NCBI RefSeq assembly: GCF_000719095.1
Contig: NZ_JOEH01000014.1
Span: forward strand, 1-64,000
Length of the DNA stretch: 64,000 nucleotides
From: Streptacidiphilus jeojiense
Lineage (GTDB): Bacteria > Actinomycetota > Actinomycetes > Streptomycetales > Streptomycetaceae
Reading direction: 5' to 3'
The notes below the pieces were generated by a model that was given only the letters and a program-made list of their open reading frames with translations, did no database searches and had not been told where the DNA came from. A program made the translations under genes and the position numbers. Of the stretch, positions 53,957-60,979 are shown in pieces (the stretch's first letter is position 1; every line of letters begins with the position of its first letter).

Positions 53957-54739
53957 TCAGTCGAACAGCGACGCGAGTTCGGTCGGGTGTTCCTCGTGCA
54001 GGTAGTGGCCGCCCCGCAGCAGTTCGACGCGCCCGCCCGGCAGGGCCCTGCGGGCCCAGGCGGCGCGCTCCTCGGTGGTCATCACGGTGAGGACGGGGCA
54101 GCTGAGCGCCCGCAGCCGTGCCTCGGCGGCAGGCCGGGAGCCGAAGGCGGAGGGGGCGAGGTACATGGCGTCCCGGGCCTCGGCCAGCACCGCCGGGTCC
54201 ATCGCGGACATCAGCCGACGGTGCAGCTCGCGGATGGCCGGCGCGGTGTCCGGACCGTGGGCGGTGCCGGCGAAGCGCACCGCCCACGGCGTGCCCTCCG
54301 CCCGCAACTGCCGCTGCTCGCCGGGGATCCGGCGCATCTCGGCCTCGTCCGCCCCGAAGGCCGGATCCAGCAGCAGCAGCCGGCTGACCGACTCCGGGTG
54401 CGCGGTGGCCAGCTCGACCGCGATCTGCGCGCCCATCGAGTGTCCCGCCACGGTGACCGGTCCGGTGCCCAGGCCGAGCAGCAGCCGGGCCAGGTCGCCG
54501 GCGAAGTCGGCCGGTGCGTATCCGTGCGCGGGGTCCGGTGAGTCCCCGTGGCCGCGCAGGTCCGGCACGATCGTACGGCGGCCGGGGCCGAGTGCGGTGA
54601 CCAGCGGCCGCCACTCAACGCCGCTGCCGCCCCAGCCGTGGACCAGCAGGACGGGGTCCTCGCCGGTGCCCGAGTCGCGACAGTGCAGGGCGACGCCCGC
54701 TCCGGCCCGCGTCGATCCGGCCTGCTTCGGTCCGGCCAC
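53957..54739 (-). CDS. Alpha/beta-fold hydrolase
   Basis: The protein has 260 residues. LLVHGWGGSGVEWRPLV (oxyanion HG), PDLRGHGDSPDP, nucleophile AGHSMGAQ and C-terminal GGHYLHEEHP (catalytic His) are all present. GTG at 54739 follows GGAAGGGG. It lies 19 bases after the D-hydroxyacid dehydrogenase gene on the same strand and is probably in its operon, under the LacI-type operator. Confidence 0.87.
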   Translation of the reverse strand: MAGPKQAGSTRAGAGVALHCRDSGTGEDPVLLVHGWGGSGVEWRPLVTALGPGRRTIVPDLRGHGDSPDPAHGYAPADFAGDLARLLLGLGTGPVTVAGHSMGAQIAVELATAHPESVSRLLLLDPAFGADEAEMRRIPGEQRQLRAEGTPWAVRFAGTAHGPDTAPAIRELHRRLMSAMDPAVLAEARDAMYLAPSAFGSRPAAEARLRALSCPVLTVMTTEERAAWARRALPGGRVELLRGGHYLHEEHPTELASLFD

Positions 54740-54758
54740 CGGTCCCACCCCTTCCGGC

Positions 54759-55835
54759 TCAGAGTTCCTCGGGGTGCGCCAGCGGTTCGCCGCGCACGAT
54801 ACGGGCCAGCTCCGCGCCCACCTGACGGCCCATCCGGCGCAGCTCAAGGCCCATCGAACCGGCGATGTGCGGGGTGAGGAAGACGTTCGGCAGGTCGTAC
54901 AGTACGTGGTCCGGGGCGAGGACGTCGGGCTGGGTGACGTCGATGACGGCGTCGATCCGGCCGCTGCGCAGCTCGTCCACCAGCGCGTCCTGGTCGACCA
55001 CCGCGCCGCGCGAGGTGTTGATCAGCATCGCGCCGTCCCGGATCCGGGCCAGCTGGGCGCGGCCGATCATGCCGGTGGTCTCGCCGTTGAGCGGCGGGTG
55101 CAGCGTGATCACGTCGCTGACCCGCATCAGCTCGTCCAGCGGGAGCAGCCGGGCGCCCAGCGCGGCGGCCTGGTCCGGTGTCAGGTAGGGGTCGTACAGG
55201 GCGACGTCGAGGTCGAAGGCGGCGAGGCGTTCGATCACCGCGCGGCCGATCCGGGAGGCGCCCACGACGCCGACGGTACGGCCGATGTTGCCCGCGAGCG
55301 GGTACTCCTCCTCGCGGTCGATCCGGGTGCGGCGCAGTCGGTACAGGTCGCGGGAGCGGAAGGCGGCCTTGTTGGCGAGCACGATCATGGCGATGGTGTA
55401 CTCGGCGACCGGGACGGCGTTGGCAAGTCCGGCGTTGGCTGCCTGGATGCCGCGCCGCCGGGCGCCCGGCGGCAGCAGGGAGGCGGCCGCGCCGCCGGTG
55501 TGCAGCAGGTAGCGCAGCCGGGGGGCGGCGGCCAGGTCCTGCTCGGTCAGGCCCGGCGCACCCCAGCCGGTGATCAGCACCTCGGCCCCGGCCAGGGCGC
55601 TGCGGGCGGCGGGCGAGCCGTACTCGGCCAGGACGCCACCGAGTTGGCGGGTGCGGTGGCCGGCGGTCAGTTCCTGCAGCTCCGGGCCGAAGAGCCGGGG
55701 CGCGAGCGATGCCGGGCGCATCGCGAGGGCGAAGGTCACCGGTTCGGCCCGGGCCCGGCGCGTCTCGGCCGGTGGCTCGGCCGGTGGCTCGGGGTCGATG
55801 CCTGGGGATGTGGGTGTCTGCGGGGTACGGGTCAT
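54759..55835 (-). CDS. D-2-hydroxyacid dehydrogenase family protein
   Basis: The protein has 358 residues. The NAD-binding motif is GVVGASRIGRAVIERL; catalytic Arg in INTSRGAVVDQDAL and catalytic His in FLTPHIAGS are present, with DVTQPD supplying the acidic region. The first 35 residues are Pro-rich and dispensable-looking. Its promoter (TTGCTT, 18 bases, TAGTTT) overlaps an exact copy of the LacI-type operator, so it should be co-regulated with the sugar importer and may act on a sugar acid. Confidence 0.88.
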   Translation of the reverse strand: MTRTPQTPTSPGIDPEPPAEPPAETRRARAEPVTFALAMRPASLAPRLFGPELQELTAGHRTRQLGGVLAEYGSPAARSALAGAEVLITGWGAPGLTEQDLAAAPRLRYLLHTGGAAASLLPPGARRRGIQAANAGLANAVPVAEYTIAMIVLANKAAFRSRDLYRLRRTRIDREEEYPLAGNIGRTVGVVGASRIGRAVIERLAAFDLDVALYDPYLTPDQAAALGARLLPLDELMRVSDVITLHPPLNGETTGMIGRAQLARIRDGAMLINTSRGAVVDQDALVDELRSGRIDAVIDVTQPDVLAPDHVLYDLPNVFLTPHIAGSMGLELRRMGRQVGAELARIVRGEPLAHPEEL

Positions 55836-55866
55836 CGCTCCTCTTCGCTGCTGGGTGCCAGCGAGG

Positions 55867-55900
55867 CATGAAACTAGTTCCAGACCTGGTGCGAAAGCAA
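55867..55900 (-). promoter_or_regulatory. LacI-type operator copy 1 over the dehydrogenase promoter
   Basis: CATGAAACTAGTTCCAGAC (55867-55885) is identical over 19 bases to the copy at 57290. Its core GAAACTAGTTCC is nearly palindromic. On the minus strand it covers the -10 TAGTTT (55876-55871); the -35 TTGCTT is at 55900-55895, spacer 18. Confidence 0.8.
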
Positions 55901-56006
55901 GAGGGCCGCAGTGGCGAACTGATCCGCAGCACGGACAGAGGGCCCGCAGCACGGACAGAGGTTTCGCAAGACGGCGGACCAGCGGACCGACGGACCGGCG
56001 GACGGC

Positions 56007-57167
56007 TCAGTCCCGAACCCGCCCGGTGGAGCCGCGGACGATCAGCGAGGTGCCCAGCCGGACGTCGGTGTCGCCGTCGCGCAGCCCGAGCGCGATCTCG
56101 GCGGCGTCCACCCCGATCTGACGGAACGGCGGGCGCACCGTGGTCAGACCCGGCGTGAGGTCGCCGACCACCGGGACGTCGTCGAAGCCCACGATCGAGA
56201 GGTCCTCGGGGATCCGCAGCCCCCGCGCCCGCGCCGCACGGTAGGCGCCGACGGCGACGTTGTCGGTCATGCAGACCAGCGCGGTGGGCGGCCGGTCCGC
56301 GTCGAGCAGCAGCGGCGTGGCCCGCTCGCCCTCCTCGATGGTGTTCTGCGCCTGCGCCACCAGCCGTGGGCTGGCTTCAAGACCGTTCTCCCGCACTCCG
56401 GCCAGATAGCCGTCCAGGCGCAGGTCGGCCATGGTGCCGCCACGGGGCGCGCCCACGTAGCCGACCGAGCGGTGCCCGAGCTCGGCCAGGTGGGACACCG
56501 CGGACCTGATCCCGCCACCGTGGTCGTAGTCGACGCTGCGCACCTGCGGCAGTCCGGGCAGTCCGGGTCGGCCGCAGAACAGCAGCTTCGAGCCGACGGC
56601 GGCCAGGTCGCGGACGTAGCCGCCGATCCGTTCGGTGTAGGCGCGGTCCGTGCCCGAGGAACCGACCAGCAGCACGGCGGCGGCACGCTGCTCGCACAGG
56701 GTCGCGATGACCTGCCGTTCGCGCTCGGGGATGCCGTGGGTGGTGCACAGCAGCAGCAGGTGGCCGTTGGCGGCGGCCACGCTCTCCGCCCCGGCGGCGG
56801 TGGCGCCGAAGGTGAAGCCAGCCATCTCAGAGGTCAGGAAGGCGATGCTGCGCGTCCCGCGGCCGGTCATGGCCCTGGCCAGGCCGTTGACCACGTAGCC
56901 GAGTTCGGCGGCGGCGGCGAGCACCCGGGTCCGGGTGTCGGGGTTGACGTGCTGGGATCCGCCGAGGACGCGGGAGACCGTGGCCGGGGCGACGCCGGCG
57001 TGGGCTGCGACGTCGCGGAGGTTGACCGCGCCGACCTTCTTGGGCCCGCGCGAGCCGCGCCGCCCGGCCGCAGGACCGACCGCGGGCCCGGCAGTGGGGC
57101 CGGCCGCGGGGCTGCCGCCGGGAGTGCCGGCGGGACCGGCGGCGCTGGGGTCTGCTGGGTCGCTCAC
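56007..57167 (-). CDS. LacI-family transcriptional repressor of the carbohydrate locus
   Basis: The protein has 386 residues. After a Pro/Ala/Gly-rich N-terminal extension (about 45 residues), the LacI helix-turn-helix reads VNLRDVAAHAGVAPATVSRV with hinge NVTRxx-type GLARAMTGRG, then a periplasmic-binding-protein-like sensor domain (IAFLTSEMAG, VGYVGAPRGG, IVGFDDVPVVGDLTPGLTTV, VRPPFRQIG). GTG at 57167 is chosen because a TAGCAT lies just upstream; GTG at 57200 is possible. Flanked by the two operator copies. Confidence 0.92.
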   Translation of the reverse strand: MSDPADPSAAGPAGTPGGSPAAGPTAGPAVGPAAGRRGSRGPKKVGAVNLRDVAAHAGVAPATVSRVLGGSQHVNPDTRTRVLAAAAELGYVVNGLARAMTGRGTRSIAFLTSEMAGFTFGATAAGAESVAAANGHLLLLCTTHGIPERERQVIATLCEQRAAAVLLVGSSGTDRAYTERIGGYVRDLAAVGSKLLFCGRPGLPGLPQVRSVDYDHGGGIRSAVSHLAELGHRSVGYVGAPRGGTMADLRLDGYLAGVRENGLEASPRLVAQAQNTIEEGERATPLLLDADRPPTALVCMTDNVAVGAYRAARARGLRIPEDLSIVGFDDVPVVGDLTPGLTTVRPPFRQIGVDAAEIALGLRDGDTDVRLGTSLIVRGSTGRVRD

Positions 57168-57253
57168 AGGGCCGATGCTACAAGCCGCGACAACGGTCAC
57201 GGATCAGCGGAACGGGCCGCGTACGATTCGCCGGAGAACTCGCTGCACGACCC

Positions 57254-57308
57254 TTGACGCCCCGGATCGCGCGGCTTTAGCGTCCCGGTCATGAAACTAG
57301 TTCCAGAC
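57254..57308 (+). promoter_or_regulatory. Importer promoter with LacI-type operator copy 2 on the start codon
   Basis: TTGACG (57254-57259), an 18-base spacer and TAGCGT (57278-57283) form a good promoter, placing the transcript start near 57290. The operator CATGAAACTAGTTCCAGAC (57290-57308) begins there and contains the ATG of the permease gene at 57291, so the mRNA would be leaderless and the operator encodes the first residues MKLVPD. Confidence 0.75.
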
Positions 57309-58337
57309 AAGGCGAAGGGCGACGAGGCCACCGCGGCGGGCTCCGCCCGGCGGGTGCGCACCCGACCCGTCGGCAGCGGCCGCAGCGCCGGGAGCGGGAA
57401 GCCGGGCCAGGCGGCCCGCCGCCGTCGCGGACCGGACCGCGGGGGTTGGACGCTGCTGCTGCTCGCCGCCCCCGGCGTCGCCTGGTTCGCGGTCTTCGCA
57501 TACGGGCCGATGGCCGGACTCGTGGTCGCCTTCAAGGACTTCAACATCCGGCAGGGCATCTTCGGCAGCCCGTGGAACGGCGTGCAGAACTTCAGGTACT
57601 TCCTGGAGAGCGGCGACGCCTGGTCGATCGTGCGCAACACGCTGTTCCTCAACGTGCTGTTCATGGCCGCCTCCCTGGGCACCGGACTGCTGCTGGCGCT
57701 GATGCTCAACGAGATCAGGGCCAGGCACTTCAAGCGCTTCGCGCAGTCGGCGGTCTTCTTCCCGTACTTCGTCTCCCCCATCGTGATCAGCATCATCCTG
57801 CAGGTCGTGCTGGCCGGGGTGGGCGGGCGCAGCGGCGCGCTCAACGGCATGCTGGGCGTCTTCGACCTGCCGCGGATCAGCTGGTACACCACCCCCGGTC
57901 CCTGGCCGTGGATCCTCACCGTGGTCAAGATGTGGCAGCTCGGCGGCTACATGTCGATCATCTTCCTGGCCGCGATCACCTCGATCCCCGAGGAGGTGTA
58001 CGAGGCGGGCGTGATCGACGGCGCCAGCCGGGCCCGGATGGCCCGCTCCATCACCACCCCGCTGCTGGCCCCGACCGCGGCCATCCTGATCGTGCTCAGC
58101 GTGGGCCGCATCTTCTTCGGCGACTTCGCGACCATCTACGCGATCGTCGGCGACAACGGGACGCTGTTCCCGACCACCGACGTGATCGACACCTATGTCT
58201 TCCGTTCGCTGCGCACCGTCGGCGACTTCGGGACCACCGCGGCGGTCGGCCTGTTCCAGTCGGTGGTCGGCTTCGTCTTCGTCACCGCGGCGGTGTTCGT
58301 CCAGCGCAGGCTCAACAAGGAAGGCAGCATCCTGTGA
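57291..58337 (+). CDS. ABC sugar importer permease 1 (LplB/YteP-type)
   Basis: The protein has 348 residues. A basic, Gly/Arg-rich 60-residue leader precedes six helices. GWTLLLLAAPGVAWFAVFAY, FVSPIVISIILQ and the cytoplasmic EAA loop EEVYEAGVIDGASRARMARS (interaction with the ATPase) are typical of YteP-type permeases for large plant-polysaccharide oligomers. ATG lies inside the LacI operator with no Shine-Dalgarno, supporting leaderless translation; a later start is possible. Confidence 0.88.
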   Translation: MKLVPDKAKGDEATAAGSARRVRTRPVGSGRSAGSGKPGQAARRRRGPDRGGWTLLLLAAPGVAWFAVFAYGPMAGLVVAFKDFNIRQGIFGSPWNGVQNFRYFLESGDAWSIVRNTLFLNVLFMAASLGTGLLLALMLNEIRARHFKRFAQSAVFFPYFVSPIVISIILQVVLAGVGGRSGALNGMLGVFDLPRISWYTTPGPWPWILTVVKMWQLGGYMSIIFLAAITSIPEEVYEAGVIDGASRARMARSITTPLLAPTAAILIVLSVGRIFFGDFATIYAIVGDNGTLFPTTDVIDTYVFRSLRTVGDFGTTAAVGLFQSVVGFVFVTAAVFVQRRLNKEGSIL

Positions 58338-59269
58338 CCGCTCAGCTGACCGAACCGATCGTCGGAGCCCGGGCGGAGCAGCCCGGTGCGCGCGCACGGG
58401 TGCGGAACAGGCCCGAGGCGTTCACCGTCGTCAGCTACGTCGTGGTCTCGCTGTTCGGGCTGTTCTGCCTGGTGCCGATGTGGATGATCATCGCAGGCTC
58501 GTTCACCGCCGAGTCCAAGCTGGCCCTGACCGGGTACTCGCTGTGGCCGCAGCCGTTCTCGCTGACGGCCTACCGGATGCTGTTCTCCGGCACCGCGCTG
58601 CTCGACGGCTACCTGGCCACGCTGTTCATCACCGGCGTCGGCACCGTGCTCTCGCTGTCCTGCACGGCGTCGCTGGCCTGGGCGATCGCCCGCCGGATGC
58701 CCGGGATCAGCCGGCCGCTGACGGTCGTCGCCTACATCCCGATGCTCTTCACCGGCGGCCTGGTGCCGCTGTACCTGCTGGTCACGCAGGTGCTGGGGCT
58801 CCAGAACAACTGGTTCTCGGTGATCCTGCCGGGGATGATGGCGCCCTTCCTGGTCTTCATCGCGGTGAGCTTCTTCCGCCAACTGCCCGAGGAGATCATC
58901 GACTCGGCGCGGGTGGACGGCGCCGGCGAGCTGCGGATCTTCTTCCAGATCGTGCTGCCGCTGTCCAAGCCGGTGCTGGCCGTGATCGCCCTGTTCTACG
59001 GGGTCACCTACTGGAACGAGTGGTTCAACGCCCTGCTGTTCCTCTCCGACCAGGACAAGTTCCCGCTCCAACTGATGCTGCAGAACCTGATCGCCAACGT
59101 CGCCAACGCGGCCACCCTGCCGGGCAGCACCGCGGCCCAGGCCGCCGCCCCCATCTACCAGTTGCGGCTCGCGATGACGGTGCTGACGGTCGCGCCGATC
59201 ATGTTCGCCTACCCCTTCGCCCAGCGCTACTTCGTCAAGGGCCTGACCCTCGGCGCCACCAAGGGCTGA
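58334..59269 (+). CDS. ABC sugar importer permease 2 (LplC/YtcP-type)
   Basis: The protein has 311 residues and six helices. LVPMWMIIAGSFTAESKLAL, IPMLFTGGLVPLYLLV and the EAA loop LPEEIIDSARVDGAGELRIF match YtcP-type permeases. GTG overlaps the stop of permease 1 by 4 bases. No ATPase gene follows, as usual for importers energised by a shared MsiK/MsmX-type ATPase. Confidence 0.92.
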   Translation: MTAQLTEPIVGARAEQPGARARVRNRPEAFTVVSYVVVSLFGLFCLVPMWMIIAGSFTAESKLALTGYSLWPQPFSLTAYRMLFSGTALLDGYLATLFITGVGTVLSLSCTASLAWAIARRMPGISRPLTVVAYIPMLFTGGLVPLYLLVTQVLGLQNNWFSVILPGMMAPFLVFIAVSFFRQLPEEIIDSARVDGAGELRIFFQIVLPLSKPVLAVIALFYGVTYWNEWFNALLFLSDQDKFPLQLMLQNLIANVANAATLPGSTAAQAAAPIYQLRLAMTVLTVAPIMFAYPFAQRYFVKGLTLGATKG

Positions 59270-59320
59270 CCCGCCCCCAGCTGTACGTACCCCACACCGC
59301 CCACCACCAGGAGTACAGCC

Positions 59321-60883
59321 ATGCCAAGCACCCCGCGCCCGTCCCAGCAGCTGTCCCGCAGAGGGTTCCTCGCCGCCACCGGCGGCCTCGGCGCCGCTCT
59401 CGCCCTGGCCGCCTGCTCCTCCTCCGGCGGCAGCTCCGGCGGCGGGCTCAGCGGAGCCTCCACCGCACTGCTGCCGAGCACCGCGCCGGTCGGCTGGAGC
59501 AAGGTGATCGCCCAGGCCAACGCCAAGCTCAAGAAGGACCTCGGCTTCACCCTGGACGCGCAGTTCACCGCCTGGACCAACTACGGCCAGCAGGCCCTGC
59601 TGAAGTTCACCGCCGGCGCGCACTTCGACACCGCGCTGGAGGCCCTCTGGCTGAACATGTCGCAGCTGGTGCAGTCCCAGTCGCTGGTGGACCTGTCCGG
59701 CGAGATCGGCAAGTACCCCAACCTCAAGGCCCAGCTGTCCTCCCAGCTGATCGCCGCCAACACCTGGAGCGGCGGCAAGCTGTGGGGCATCCCGCAGGTC
59801 AACAGTGCCGGCCGGATCCAGCACTTCACCATCCGTCAGGACCTCGCCGAGAAGTACGGCTTCTCCGACATCCAGGACTACGACACCCTGGAGCGCTACT
59901 TCTACGCGGTCAAGCAGAAGGCCGGGATCACCCCGTTCGGCGCGTCCTCCAACTCGACCTTCCTGTACGTGGTCCCCGGACCCATCGGCCTGTTCAACGC
60001 CCAGTCCTGGAGCGACCCGCTCACCTCAGCCCACCAGTTCACCGGCTCCAACCTCTACTTCCTGTTCGACCGCTCCGCGGCCACCACCGGCTCCTCCAAC
60101 CCCAAGCCCTTCTGGGAGGACGCCGGCTGCCTGGACGCCTTCAACCGGATCCGCAAGTACAACCAGGACGGCATCATCGACGCCAACGCCATCAGCACCG
60201 ACCAGGCCACGGCCCAGAGCCGCTGGAACGCCGGCGGCTACGCCGCGGTCTGGGCCATGAGCGACGGCACCTCCAGCAACGGACTGCCCACCCTGCAGAA
60301 GACCGTGAAGAGCGCCCAGCTGGCCAATGTGATGCCGCTGCCGGCCGGCGCCAAGCCGCTGCAGACCTTCCAGGCCGACAACGTGGTCGTGGTCAACGCC
60401 AACGGCGGCGACCTGGAGCGCACCATGCACCTGCAGGACTGGCTGTCCATCCAGGAGAACCACGACCTGCTGGAGTACGGCATCCAGGGGACGGACTGGG
60501 AGCCGGCCGCCGACAACAAGTACAAGATCCTCAGCCAGTACTCCTTCCCCGGCTACGGCCTGCTGTGGCGCTCCAAGCTGGAGCGGCGCTCCCTGTACAT
60601 GACCGCGTCCGAGGAGAAGATCTTCGACTGGGCCCAGTCCTACGACAACTTCACCCTGGACCCCTTCGCCTCCTTCGTCCCCGACATCACGCCGGTCAAG
60701 CAGGAGATCGCGCAGATGACCAACGTCATGACGCAGTACGCCAACCCGCTGTACTACGGCGTCGGCGACGTCACCAGCCAGCTGAGCAAGCTCAGGACGG
60801 CCGCCGACGGCGCGGGCCTGGCCAAGATCCAGGCGGAGATGGCCAAGCAGGCCGACGCCCACCTCAAGGCCCAGAAGAGCTGA
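59321..60883 (+). CDS. Tat-exported sugar-binding lipoprotein
   Basis: The protein has 520 residues. The N-terminus SQQLSRRGFLAATGGLGAAL ending in LALAACSSS combines a Tat twin-arginine motif with a lipobox (Cys about residue 32). The mature domain is a large extracellular solute-binding protein of the LipO/YtcQ type, with W-rich and Y-rich segments suited to oligosaccharides. It completes the importer with the two permeases. Confidence 0.9.
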   Translation: MPSTPRPSQQLSRRGFLAATGGLGAALALAACSSSGGSSGGGLSGASTALLPSTAPVGWSKVIAQANAKLKKDLGFTLDAQFTAWTNYGQQALLKFTAGAHFDTALEALWLNMSQLVQSQSLVDLSGEIGKYPNLKAQLSSQLIAANTWSGGKLWGIPQVNSAGRIQHFTIRQDLAEKYGFSDIQDYDTLERYFYAVKQKAGITPFGASSNSTFLYVVPGPIGLFNAQSWSDPLTSAHQFTGSNLYFLFDRSAATTGSSNPKPFWEDAGCLDAFNRIRKYNQDGIIDANAISTDQATAQSRWNAGGYAAVWAMSDGTSSNGLPTLQKTVKSAQLANVMPLPAGAKPLQTFQADNVVVVNANGGDLERTMHLQDWLSIQENHDLLEYGIQGTDWEPAADNKYKILSQYSFPGYGLLWRSKLERRSLYMTASEEKIFDWAQSYDNFTLDPFASFVPDITPVKQEIAQMTNVMTQYANPLYYGVGDVTSQLSKLRTAADGAGLAKIQAEMAKQADAHLKAQKS

Positions 60884-60979
60884 GCACACAACCACCAGGG
60901 CACCGGGTGCGAACTCACCGCGCCCGGCCCCGCTCGCCACCACCTTCCCCGCTCCACCCGCGTACAGGAAGGCTCAGCC

